From JAUQQI01 sp042408785 (lineage in GTDB: Bacteria > Chloroflexota > Dehalococcoidia > JAUQQI01): DNA of 40,000 nucleotides. Each line of letters opens with the position of its first letter. The stretch's first letter is position 1. This document shows positions 7,726-16,049 of the stretch, one piece after another. The position numbers and the translations under genes are program-made. The DNA is taken from positions 1 through 40,000 of the forward strand of contig JBHOQU010000109.1 of the NCBI GenBank assembly GCA_042408785.1, given 5' to 3'. The notes under the pieces were generated by a model, which saw only the letters and a list, made by a program, of their open reading frames with translations, ran no database searches and was not told the DNA's origin.

Positions 7726-8358
7726 ATGCCAACGGTCACCGGCCTCGAAACCGTCGAAACCCGGTCGGGTCCCGTTGTCAGGGTCTTCCTTGACGGCCGT
7801 TTCGCCTTCAGCCTGGACCCCGTCACCGCCCACCAGCACTCCCTCGCCGTCGGCAAAGTCCTTTCGGAGGCGGAGGCCGCCCAGCTGGAGGGGCAGTCGG
7901 CCCTGGAGCGGGCCTTGTCGGCCGCCTACCGCCTGCTAACCTACCGGCCCCGGTCCGAGGCCGAGCTCCGAAGCCGCCTTCTCCGAAAGGGCTTCCACCC
8001 GGCCACGGCCGAGGCCGCCCTGGAAAAGCTCCGGGCCCAGGGGCTTCTTGACGACCTGGCCTTCGGCCGCTTCTGGCGAGAAAGCCGCCAGGCCCTCAGC
8101 CCACGGGGCGAGTACCTGCTCCGGGCCGAGCTGCGGCAGAAGGGCCTTTCCCAGGAGGCCGTCAGCGAGGTGCTGGCCGACTTCGACGAGGCCGAATCGG
8201 CCCTGAGGGTGGCGCGGGCCCTGCGGCGGCGCCTCGGCAGTCTGCCCCCGGAGGAGCGGCGCCGCCGGCTCTGGGGCCAGCTGGCCCGCCGGGGCTTTGC
8301 CCCCGACACCATTCAGCAGGTTGTCCGTCAGGTCGAGCGGGAGGAGGATGCGCAGTAG
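7726..8358 (+). CDS. recX: Regulatory protein RecX
   Basis: 210 residues from ATG 7726; an in-frame GTG at 7720 is an alternative. RecX binds RecA filaments and limits recombinase activity. The protein has the family layout of tandem three-helix repeats: ALSAAYRLLTYRPRSEAELRSRL, then KGFHPATAEAALEKL, GLLDDLAFGRFW, and a second set with LRQKGLSQEAVSEVL and RRGFAPDTIQQVV. The positions of GLLDD and F-x-R-FW fit the classical signature. recA is not adjacent. The 3' end overlaps the following membrane-protein gene by 11 bases. Confidence 0.9.
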   Translation: MPTVTGLETVETRSGPVVRVFLDGRFAFSLDPVTAHQHSLAVGKVLSEAEAAQLEGQSALERALSAAYRLLTYRPRSEAELRSRLLRKGFHPATAEAALEKLRAQGLLDDLAFGRFWRESRQALSPRGEYLLRAELRQKGLSQEAVSEVLADFDEAESALRVARALRRRLGSLPPEERRRRLWGQLARRGFAPDTIQQVVRQVEREEDAQ

Positions 8359-9628
8359 TCGGGCGGCCGAGCCGCCCGGGTCCGCTGAGCCGCCATACCG
8401 GGAGCTTATCCTCGTCTCGGCCCCCCTGGCCTTTAGCGCCTTCGTAATGAAGCTGGAGACCCTGGTGGCGGCCGCCGGCCTGAGCCGCCTGCCCGAGCCG
8501 GCCCTGGCCCTGGCCGCCTTCGTCGAAAGTCCCATCATCTCAATGCTGGAGGGGAGCATCGCCCTGGTCCGGGACCGCCAGAGCTTCTTCGCCTTCGGCC
8601 TCTTTATGGGGGCCGCCGGCCTGGGCCTTGCCCTGGTGGGCTCTGTTCTCTACTTTACCCCTGCCGTCGAGTGGCTCCTCCGCCACGGGTTCGGGTTGCC
8701 GCCCGAGGTTGCCCGGGCGGCCGGCGCGGCCGTCCGGTTCCTGGTGCTGTGGCCGCCCCTCGTTGGGCTGCGCCGCTTCCTCCAGGGCCTCATGGTCCGC
8801 TTCGGCCGGACAAAGCCCATCGCCTGGGCCGTGCTGGCCCGCCTGGGCGTCGTCGGGGCGGTAGTTTTCCTGGGACCGCCCGTTTTCCGCCTCCCCGGGG
8901 CGGCCGAAGCCCTCCTGATTGGGTGGTGGTCCCGGCCCGCCGTGCGCCGGGCGCTTCGGGAGGACCCGCCCCGGGGTGCGCTCCCCCTGACCTCCGGGGC
9001 GATCCTCCGGTTCTACCTGCCCCTGGTTTGGATGCAGGTCCTGCTGAATGCCGCGCCCCCCGTCATCACGGGCGGCATCGGCCGGGCGGCCCAGCCGGAG
9101 CTCTCCCTGGCCGTCTGGCCGGTGGTCAGCTCCACCCTGGACCTGCTGGGCAACCCCCTCAGCATGCTTCAGCAGACCGTCATTGCCGCCGGCAAGGCCG
9201 CCTACGGCCGGCGGGTCACCTTCTTCACTCTCGGGGCGGGGGTCCTGGGCTCGGCTGCCCTGGCCATGCTCGCCTTTACTCCCCTCTTCGACTGGTACCT
9301 GGGCGGCCTGCTGGGACTCCCCACCCGGCTGGTCGATTTTGCCCGGCTGCCCCTGCGGCTGCTGACGGTCCTACCCGTCCTGGCCGCCCTGCGGGCCCTT
9401 CTGCGGGGCCGGCTCATTACCCGCCGCCGCACCGGGCCGGTGGGCCTGGCGGTGACGGTTTACCTGGTCGGCCTCGGCGTCCTCCTGGCTCTGGAGGCCC
9501 TCTTTACGGCCTTCCCAGGCACTGTTGCGGGTACCCTGGCGGTTTTGGGGGCCACCCTGCTGGAGGTCGGTTTTCTTGGGGTCAGCCTGGGCCGAAGCCG
9601 CCTTAAGCCGCGGGGCGGCCTATGCTAA
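8348..9628 (+). CDS. Polytopic membrane protein, MATE/ANKH-like transporter or flippase
   Basis: 426 residues from ATG 8348, chosen because GGAGG lies just upstream and the longer frame to 8297 lies inside recX. About ten to twelve hydrophobic segments span the protein. It begins with a short arginine-rich cytoplasmic tail, followed by LILVSAPLAFSAFVMKLETL. The segments RFLVLWPPLVGLRRFLQGLM and LDLLGNPLSMLQQ resemble the MATE/oligosaccharidyl-lipid flippase superfamily, and in overall feel the progressive ankylosis (ANKH)-like branch. This is recognition by pattern, not a firm hit. Translational coupling to recX is likely through the 11-base overlap, but no functional link is evident. Confidence 0.6.
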   Translation: MRSSRAAEPPGSAEPPYRELILVSAPLAFSAFVMKLETLVAAAGLSRLPEPALALAAFVESPIISMLEGSIALVRDRQSFFAFGLFMGAAGLGLALVGSVLYFTPAVEWLLRHGFGLPPEVARAAGAAVRFLVLWPPLVGLRRFLQGLMVRFGRTKPIAWAVLARLGVVGAVVFLGPPVFRLPGAAEALLIGWWSRPAVRRALREDPPRGALPLTSGAILRFYLPLVWMQVLLNAAPPVITGGIGRAAQPELSLAVWPVVSSTLDLLGNPLSMLQQTVIAAGKAAYGRRVTFFTLGAGVLGSAALAMLAFTPLFDWYLGGLLGLPTRLVDFARLPLRLLTVLPVLAALRALLRGRLITRRRTGPVGLAVTVYLVGLGVLLALEALFTAFPGTVAGTLAVLGATLLEVGFLGVSLGRSRLKPRGGLC

Positions 9629-9631
9629 CAT
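9603..9631 (+). promoter_or_regulatory. Possible promoter for the TreT-like gene
   Basis: TTAAGC (9603-9608), a 17-base spacer, then an extended -10 TGC-TAACAT (9623-9631). It lies inside the 3' end of the preceding membrane-protein gene. The downstream leader contains GGAGG before ATG 9683. Confidence 0.4.
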
Positions 9632-9682
9632 CGGGGTGAAGCTCACCAAGTTTCCCGGACGGGACCTGGTTCGGAGGGGCCT

Positions 9683-11134
9683 ATGCTGGAGCGCATCGAC
9701 GTCGGACGGCAGTCCATTTCCCTCTACGAAGCGAGCGTTGGGCCCGAGCTTATCGAACAGCTCCGGGCCCTGGCCGCCCATCTGCGGGGCGTTCGGGTCC
9801 TGCACCTAAATGCCACCCCCTACGGTGGGGGCGTTGCCGAACTGCTGCGGTCGGAGATCCCCCTCCTCAGGGACCTCGGGCTCGTGGCCGACTGGCAGGT
9901 GATCACCGGGGACGAAAGCTTCTTCCGGGTGACCAAGGCCATTCACAACGGCCTGCAGGGCGCCGGACGGGAGCTTACCCCCACCGAGCAAGAGGTTTAC
10001 CTGGCCCACTCCATGCGCAGCGCCCGGTTTCTCGAAGACGACTACGACGTAATCTTCGTCCATGACCCCCAGCCCCTCGCCCTGCGCCATTTCCGCGGCC
10101 CCGGCCGGGCCAAGTGGGTCTGGCGCTGCCACATCGACACCTCCCAGCCCAACCCGCAGGTTTGGGCCTTCCTGCGGCCCTACGTGGCCGACTACGACGC
10201 GGCCGTCTTCACCCTGGGGGCCTTCGTTCCCCCGGACTTTCCCGTCGGCCGGGTGGAGATAATACCCCCGGCCATCGACCCGGAAAGCCCCAAGAACTTA
10301 GACCTGGACCCCCGTCTGGCCCGCCGGCTCCTCCAGTGGGTCGGGGTGGACCTTGACCGTCCCCTCATCATTCAGGTGAGCCGCTTCGACCCCTGGAAGG
10401 ACCCCCTGGGGGTGATCGCCGCCTACCGGCTGGCCAGGGAGGAGGTCCCCGACCTCCAGCTGGCCCTGGTGGGCTCCATGGCCCTGGACGACCCGGAGGG
10501 CTGGGAGATTTACCGCCAGGTCCACGAGGCCGCCCGCGGCGAGCCCGGAATCCACATCTTCACCAACCTGACGGGGGTGAGCAACGTCGAGGTCAACGCC
10601 TTCCAGCGGCTCGCGCAGGTGGTTCTGCAAAAGTCTATCCGGGAGGGATTCGGCCTGGTGGTGTCCGAGGCCCTCTGGAAGGGAACCCCGGTGGTTGCCG
10701 GGCGGGCCGGCGGAATCCCCCTCCAGGTTCAGGATGGGGTGAGCGGCTTCCTGGTGACCACCGTGGAGGAGTGCGCCGAGCGGACCGTCTGGCTTCTGCG
10801 GCATCCGGAGGAGGCCCGGGCCTTTGGGGCCCGGGGCCGGGAGCATGTGCGCCGGCATTTCCTGCTGCCCCGGCTCATCGCCGACGAACTGCGGCTGGCC
10901 GCCGACCTGCTGGGCGTCCGGCCCCCGGAGGTCTCCCCGGCGGCCGAGGTGGGCCTGCCCGGCGAACTGCGGGACCCGGTCTGCGGCCGCCGCCTGGAGC
11001 CGGAAACGGCCCTTCCGGCCGAGCACGCCGGTGAAAGGTATCACTTTTGTTCCGAGGCCTGTCGGCGGGAGTTTAAGGAGGCGCCCGACCGCTTCCAGCG
11101 GACGGCCGGGAGCCATCGGCCGCCGCAACCCTGA
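9683..11134 (+). CDS. TreT-like trehalose synthase (GT4 glycosyltransferase) with C-terminal YHS metal-binding domain
   Basis: 483 residues. The N-terminal half matches the trehalose glycosyltransferring synthase pattern: VLHLNATPYGGGVAELL, then LGLVADWQVITGDESFF, then KAIHNGLQG. TreT joins NDP-glucose and glucose to make trehalose. The second Rossmann domain has QVSRFDPWKDPLGVI, a donor-site EGFGLVVSEALWKGTPVV, and GRAGGIPLQV. After the GT4 fold ends (about residue 420), residues 430-472 form a YHS domain: DPVCGRRLEP with C434, and YHFCSEACRREF. YHS domains bind metal in copper-handling and oxygenase proteins. The start has GGAGG seven bases upstream. The fusion lies in one uninterrupted frame. 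The YHS function here is unknown. Confidence 0.8.
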   Translation: MLERIDVGRQSISLYEASVGPELIEQLRALAAHLRGVRVLHLNATPYGGGVAELLRSEIPLLRDLGLVADWQVITGDESFFRVTKAIHNGLQGAGRELTPTEQEVYLAHSMRSARFLEDDYDVIFVHDPQPLALRHFRGPGRAKWVWRCHIDTSQPNPQVWAFLRPYVADYDAAVFTLGAFVPPDFPVGRVEIIPPAIDPESPKNLDLDPRLARRLLQWVGVDLDRPLIIQVSRFDPWKDPLGVIAAYRLAREEVPDLQLALVGSMALDDPEGWEIYRQVHEAARGEPGIHIFTNLTGVSNVEVNAFQRLAQVVLQKSIREGFGLVVSEALWKGTPVVAGRAGGIPLQVQDGVSGFLVTTVEECAERTVWLLRHPEEARAFGARGREHVRRHFLLPRLIADELRLAADLLGVRPPEVSPAAEVGLPGELRDPVCGRRLEPETALPAEHAGERYHFCSEACRREFKEAPDRFQRTAGSHRPPQP

Positions 11135-11143
11135 AAGCGGCCC

Positions 11144-11479
11144 TCAGGCGGCCTGGCGGCGGCCGATGGCCCCCATCACCGCCAGCAGGAGCACCGCCCC
11201 GATGACGGCCATAATAAGGTGGGTGATCCCCAGCGGCCCGCCGGGCCGGTGGCCCGTTAAAAGGATATAAAGGGCCGTGCCGATGAGGGAGCCGGCCAGG
11301 CCGATGAGCAGGTCCCCCAGCAGGCCGTACCGGTCGCCCATGAGCTTATCGGCTACCCACCCGGCAATCAGGCCCACGATAAGCCAGGGCAGCAGGGCCA
11401 GCACCGCCCCCACCAGGGCGACCAGGAAGTAAAGGCTCAGCAGCGCCCCCAGGGCCAGTAGCACAACGATAACCCACAC
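11144..11479 (-). CDS. GlsB/YeaQ/YmgE-family small membrane protein
   Basis: 111 residues from GTG 11479 with AAGGAGAA upstream. It has an N-terminal hydrophobic hairpin, then LPWLIVGLIAGWVADKLMG and GLLGDLLIGLAGSLIGTALY. These are the two glycine-rich helices that define the transglycosylase-associated/GlsB family, followed by a third helix. The typical family member is about 85 residues; the extra first helix is unusual. Members are linked to general stress response, but the biochemical role is unknown. It converges with the TreT-like gene nine bases away. A reverse-strand TATACT (11537-11542) may be its -10, but the -35 spacing is poor. Confidence 0.75.
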   Translation of the reverse strand: MWVIVVLLALGALLSLYFLVALVGAVLALLPWLIVGLIAGWVADKLMGDRYGLLGDLLIGLAGSLIGTALYILLTGHRPGGPLGITHLIMAVIGAVLLLAVMGAIGRRQAA

Positions 11480-11576
11480 GCCCGTTTTTCTCCTTCAGGG
11501 CAGAATTTCGGGCCCCATTAAGGCCCCGCCGTTCCCAGTATAGCCCATCGCCCGAACCAACCGGCGCCTCGGGCAC

Positions 11577-11606
11577 TTGCGAACTTTAAGGCCGGCCGCG
11601 TAAACT
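11577..11606 (+). promoter_or_regulatory. Possible promoter for the M19/propeller pair
   Basis: TTGCGA (11577-11582), an 18-base spacer, then TAAACT (11601-11606). A GGGAGG ribosome-binding site follows before ATG 11646. Confidence 0.45.
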
Positions 11607-11645
11607 TCAGCGAACCGCCCAAAGGCCCAAGAAGGGAGGAGCGAA

Positions 11646-12836
11646 ATGGTCTGGCGTTCCCAACCTTCCCTTACCCCTGATGAGGCCCGTAGGCTCCACT
11701 ACGAGGCCCTCGTCATCGACACCCAGCAGCCGCCCATCACCTACGGCATGGTCTTTACCGAGCGGATGCGCCAGGCCCTCCAGGAGTTCGCCCGACAGGG
11801 GCGCTCCCGGGAGGAAGTCCAGCCCATCCTGGAGGCCATGGCCTGCCGGGAGATCCAGACCTCCGAGGAGGTCCGGCGCCAGTACCTGGACCTCTGGAAA
11901 AAGTCGGGGGTCACCGTGGCCTGCGGCACCTACTCCGGCCCCGGGCCGATCAGCCAGGCCTTCGAACGGGCCGTCCGGCGCATCGCCCAAGCGTATGCTA
12001 TCACCGAGGCCCTCAACGGCGAGATGACCATCGTTAAGAAGGCTGCCGACATCGAGCGGGTCCACCGGGAAGGCAAGCACGGCATCATTCTGGACTTCCA
12101 GGACACCATCGCCTTTGAGGACGACCTGGACCGGATCGACCTCTTCTACAACCTGGGGGTGCGGATGGTTCAGCTAACCTACAACCTCCAGAATCTGGTC
12201 GGGGACGGCTGCACCGAAGCCTACCAGGGCGGCCTCACCTACTTCGGCCGGGAGGTAGTCCGCCGCCTCAACGAGCTGGGGATCCTGGTGGACGTAAGCC
12301 ACTGCAGCGAGCAGGTGGGCTGGGACGCCCTCAAGGTCTCGACGGCCCCCATTGTGGTCTCCCACTCGGCCGCCAAGGCCGTGGCCTACCACGACCGGGG
12401 CAAGAGCGATGAGCTGGCCAAGGCCATCGCCGACCGGGGCGGGTACTTCGGGGTGGTGGTTGTGCCGGGCTTTATCAGCACGAGCCCCGAGGCAACGTTA
12501 GAACATTTTGCCGACCACGTCGAGCACCTGGTCCGGGTCTGCGGCATCGACCACGTGGGCATCGGCACCGACAAGGCCGGACCCGGGCCGGGCACCGAAT
12601 CCCTCATCGAGTGGCCGCCGGAGATGCCCATGCGCCGGCCGGGCACCTTCGACTGGTCGGGCTTCCGCCGGGAGGAGCACCGGCTCACCCCGGAGTACCG
12701 GCTCCACGGCTACGAAACCCTGGCCGACTGGCCCAACATCACCGTTACCCTCGCCCGGCGGGGTTTTAACGAGGACGAGCTTAGAAAGCTTCTCGGCCTC
12801 AACTTCCTGCGGGTATTTCGGGAGGTTGTCGGCTAA
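11646..12836 (+). CDS. M19 (membrane/renal dipeptidase) family protein lacking part of the metal site
   Basis: 396 residues, a TIM-barrel amidohydrolase-type dipeptidase by sequence pattern. Conserved parts include VDVSHCSEQVGWDAL and PIVVSHSAAKAV (the two zinc-ligand histidines of the second half), DRGGYFGVVVVPGFIS, and HVGIGTDKAG (the late Asp). The N-terminal H-x-D ligand pair normally found in VIDGHND reads VIDTQQP, and the bridging-Glu region (normally GMEGG) reads LDFQDT. Three of the usual dinuclear-zinc ligands are therefore replaced. It may be a mononuclear or inactive variant, or a sub-family with a different reaction. No signal peptide is visible. A GGAGG site precedes ATG 11646. 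Only 27 bases separate it from the propeller gene downstream. Confidence 0.8.
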   Translation: MVWRSQPSLTPDEARRLHYEALVIDTQQPPITYGMVFTERMRQALQEFARQGRSREEVQPILEAMACREIQTSEEVRRQYLDLWKKSGVTVACGTYSGPGPISQAFERAVRRIAQAYAITEALNGEMTIVKKAADIERVHREGKHGIILDFQDTIAFEDDLDRIDLFYNLGVRMVQLTYNLQNLVGDGCTEAYQGGLTYFGREVVRRLNELGILVDVSHCSEQVGWDALKVSTAPIVVSHSAAKAVAYHDRGKSDELAKAIADRGGYFGVVVVPGFISTSPEATLEHFADHVEHLVRVCGIDHVGIGTDKAGPGPGTESLIEWPPEMPMRRPGTFDWSGFRREEHRLTPEYRLHGYETLADWPNITVTLARRGFNEDELRKLLGLNFLRVFREVVG

Positions 12837-12863
12837 CAAAGAACAGACCGCCTGGAGGGAAAA

Positions 12864-15800
12864 ATGGCCAAGGTCGACCCCACCCTTTTCAAAGGTTTAG
12901 AGTGGCGCACCATTGGGCCCTACCGGGGCGGCCGGGTGGTGGCGGTGGCCGGGCACCCCACCGACCCCCTCACCTTCTACTTCGGGGCCTGCGCCGGGGG
13001 CGTCTGGAAAACCACCGACGGCGGCCTCACCTGGGGGTGCGTCTCCGACGGCTATTTCAACACCGCCGCGGTGGGGGCCATTGCAGTGGCCGAGTCGGAC
13101 CCGAACGTCGTCTACGTGGGGATGGGCGAGTGCTGCATCCGGGGCAACGTCTCCCACGGGGACGGGGTATACAAGTCCACCGATGGGGGGAAAACCTGGG
13201 TCCACCTGGGCCTCTCGGAGACCCGCCACATCGCCCGAATCCGAATTCACCCGGCCAACCCGGACGTCGTCTACGTGGCGGCCCTGGGCCACGCCTTCGG
13301 CCCCAACGAGGAGCGGGGCGTCTTCCGCTCCACCGACGGCGGGAAGACCTGGGAGCGGGTCCTCTACCGGGGCCCCGATGCCGGGGCCATCGACCTGGTC
13401 ATGGACCCCACCAACCCCCGCATCCTCTACGCGGCCTTCTGGGAGGCCCGCCGGACCTTCTGGAACCTGACCAGCGGCGGCCCGGCAAGCGGGATTTTCA
13501 AATCCACCGACGGCGGCGACACCTGGGTCGAACTCACCAACAACCCCGGCCTCCCCACCGGCATCAAGGGGCGCATGGGCCTGGCCATCTCGGCGGCCCG
13601 GCCGGAGCGGGTCTGGGCCATCGTCGAGGCCGTGGACGGGGCCGTCTTCCGCTCCGACGACGGGGGCGCCACCTGGGAGCGGCTGAGCGAGCAGGGGGAC
13701 CTGCGCCGCCGGGCCTGGTACTACCAGCACATTGTGGCCGACCCCCAGGACCCCGAAACCGTCTATGTTTTGAACATCGAACTGTGGAAGTCCGTCGACG
13801 GCGGCCTGACCTTTAACACTATGGCCTCGCCTCACGGCGACCACCACGACCTCTGGATCGACCCCCGAAACCCGAAGCGGATGATCCTGGGCCACGACGG
13901 CGGCGCCAGCGTTACCTTCGACGGGGGCCTCTCCTGGACCCCCATCGACAACCAGCCCACCGCCCAGATGTACCACGTGACCACCGACAACCAGTTCCCC
14001 TACCGGGTCTACGGCTCGCAGCAGGACAACACCGCCATCAGCATCCCCAGCCGGTCGGTAAGCGGGGCGATAACCCAGACCGAATGGTACAAGCCGGGCG
14101 GGGGCGAGAGCGGCTACATCGCCGTAAAGCCCGACGACCCCAATATCGTCGTCGGGGGAGCCATCGGCAGCGGCCTGGGCAACGGCCGGCTGATCCTCTA
14201 CGACCGGCGGACCGGCCACGAGCGCAACATTACCGTCTGGCCGGAGGCCACCGGCATGGGGGTCGGGGCCAGGGACTTAAAGTACCGCTTCCAGTGGACC
14301 TTCCCCATCCTCTTTTCTCCCCACGACCCCAACACCCTTTACGTGACGGCCAACGTGGTCTTCCGGTCCCGGGACCTGGGCTCCAGCTGGGAGGTAATAA
14401 GCCCGGACCTCACCCGAAACGACCCCACCAAGCTGGAGCCTTCGGGCGGCCCTATCACCCGGGACAACACCGGGGCCGAGGTCTACTGCACCATCTTCGC
14501 CTTCGCCGAATCCCCCCACGAGCCTGGGGTCTTCTGGGCAGGCTCCGACGACGGCTTAATTCACGTTTCCCGGGACGGGGGCAGGACCTGGCAGAACGTG
14601 ACCCCGCCCGACCTGCCCGAATGGACCCTCATCAGCATGGTCGAATGCTCCCCCCATGACCCTGCCACCGTCTACGTGGCGGCAACCCGGTACAAGCTGG
14701 ACGACTTCCGCCCCTATCTTTACAAGACCAGCGACTACGGCCGGACCTGGAAGAGGATAACCAACGGCATCCCCGACCACGACTTCACCCGGTGCATCCG
14801 GGAAGACCCGCTCCGGCGGGGCCTGCTCTTTGCCGGCACCGAAACCGGCCTCTACGTCTCCTTCGACGACGGGGAGAACTGGGTCCGCTTCCACGGGGCC
14901 AACCTGCCGGTGGTGCCCATCTACGACCTGGTCATCAAGGACGACGACCTAATCGTGGCCACCCATGGCCGGGGCTTCTGGATTCTGGACGACATAACCC
15001 CCCTCCGTCAGCTCGGGGCGGAGGCCCTTTCCGGCCCGGCTTATCTTTTTGCCCCTCGGCGGACCGTCCGGTTCAAAACCTACCGGGGGTTCGGCAACCG
15101 GCCCCTGGTCGGCCAGAAAAATTACCGGATGGCCGGGCCGGTGGTCACCACCTACAAGGTCGTAAAAAGGCCGGACGGCCGGACCGAAGAGGTCTACCTG
15201 GACGCCGGCAAAAACCCGCCCGACGGCGTAATCGTAACGTACTATCTTAAAGAAAAACCCGAGGGGGAGGTTACTTTAACGTTTCTGGATGCGGCCGGAA
15301 ACGTCATAAAGACCTTTACGAGCCGGGAGCCGGAAAAACCCAAGCCCGGGGAGCCGCCCCGGAAGGAGGAGCCGCGGGTTTCGGCCGAGGCCGGCCTTAA
15401 CCGCTTCGTCTGGGACATGCGGTACCCGGACGCCGTGCCCATTCCCGAGGACCGGGCGACCTTCAATCCTCCCCGGGTAAACCTCCTGCTCGGGCCGGTC
15501 GTCCCGCCCGGAACCTATCAGGTCCAGCTCAAGGTGGGCGACCTCACCCTCACCCAGCCCTTCGAAATCGTCAAAGACCCCCGGGTCAGGGCGACCCAGC
15601 GGGACCTGGAGGCCCAGTTCCGGCTGCTTCTGGAGATCCGGGACCGGGTCTCGGAGACCCACCGGGCCGTGCTCCGTTGCCGGGAAGTGCGCCGCCAGCT
15701 GGAGGAGGTGAGCCGGCGGCTTCAGGACCGGCCGGGGGCGGCCGAGCTGGCCCGGGCCGCCCGGGAGCTGGCCGAGAAACTGCGGGCCGTCGAAGCCGAG

Positions 15801-16049
15801 CTCTGGCGGGAGGACGCCGACAGCCCCCTGGCGCCCCCCAGCGCCCTGAACTTCCGGCTGGCCGCCCTCGCCACCTTCATCGATTCGGCCGACTACGCCC
15901 CCGCCCGGCAGCACCGGGAGGCCTTGCGGGACCTGTGGGGCCGGGTCCGCCGGCACCTGCGGGAGCTGGAGCGCCTTTACCGGACGGAGCTGGCGGCCTT
16001 TAACCGGCAGGCCCGGCGGGCCGGACTGCCGACGGTCCTGGTCGGCTAG
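12864..16049 (+). CDS. Large VPS10/BNR-type beta-propeller protein
   Basis: 1061 residues. Residues 1-710 form a double propeller full of Asp boxes: KTTDGGLTW, KSTDGGKTW, RSTDGGKTW, KSTDGGDTW, RSDDGGATW, KSVDGGLTF, SRDGGRTW, KTSDYGRTW. Its opening, LEWRTIGPYRGGRV, is characteristic of the about 1000-residue sortilin/VPS10-like family common in soil and thermophilic bacteria. Next comes a beta-rich domain (about 760-910, with GLNRFVWDMRYP and PGTYQVQL), then a charged helical, probably coiled-coil tail (about 915-1050). Most relatives I know of are exported; here no signal peptide is apparent at ATG 12864, which has GGAGGG upstream. Function is unknown: such propellers bind ligands or cleave glycans. 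It is co-oriented with and close to the M19 gene. Its stop shares CTAG with the HAD gene. Confidence 0.85.
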   Translation: MAKVDPTLFKGLEWRTIGPYRGGRVVAVAGHPTDPLTFYFGACAGGVWKTTDGGLTWGCVSDGYFNTAAVGAIAVAESDPNVVYVGMGECCIRGNVSHGDGVYKSTDGGKTWVHLGLSETRHIARIRIHPANPDVVYVAALGHAFGPNEERGVFRSTDGGKTWERVLYRGPDAGAIDLVMDPTNPRILYAAFWEARRTFWNLTSGGPASGIFKSTDGGDTWVELTNNPGLPTGIKGRMGLAISAARPERVWAIVEAVDGAVFRSDDGGATWERLSEQGDLRRRAWYYQHIVADPQDPETVYVLNIELWKSVDGGLTFNTMASPHGDHHDLWIDPRNPKRMILGHDGGASVTFDGGLSWTPIDNQPTAQMYHVTTDNQFPYRVYGSQQDNTAISIPSRSVSGAITQTEWYKPGGGESGYIAVKPDDPNIVVGGAIGSGLGNGRLILYDRRTGHERNITVWPEATGMGVGARDLKYRFQWTFPILFSPHDPNTLYVTANVVFRSRDLGSSWEVISPDLTRNDPTKLEPSGGPITRDNTGAEVYCTIFAFAESPHEPGVFWAGSDDGLIHVSRDGGRTWQNVTPPDLPEWTLISMVECSPHDPATVYVAATRYKLDDFRPYLYKTSDYGRTWKRITNGIPDHDFTRCIREDPLRRGLLFAGTETGLYVSFDDGENWVRFHGANLPVVPIYDLVIKDDDLIVATHGRGFWILDDITPLRQLGAEALSGPAYLFAPRRTVRFKTYRGFGNRPLVGQKNYRMAGPVVTTYKVVKRPDGRTEEVYLDAGKNPPDGVIVTYYLKEKPEGEVTLTFLDAAGNVIKTFTSREPEKPKPGEPPRKEEPRVSAEAGLNRFVWDMRYPDAVPIPEDRATFNPPRVNLLLGPVVPPGTYQVQLKVGDLTLTQPFEIVKDPRVRATQRDLEAQFRLLLEIRDRVSETHRAVLRCREVRRQLEEVSRRLQDRPGAAELARAARELAEKLRAVEAELWREDADSPLAPPSALNFRLAALATFIDSADYAPARQHREALRDLWGRVRRHLRELERLYRTELAAFNRQARRAGLPTVLVG

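Noticed and set aside
12897..14219. 440-codon reverse-strand frame
   Set aside because: Shadow of the 1061-residue propeller gene, glycine/valine-rich and without motifs.
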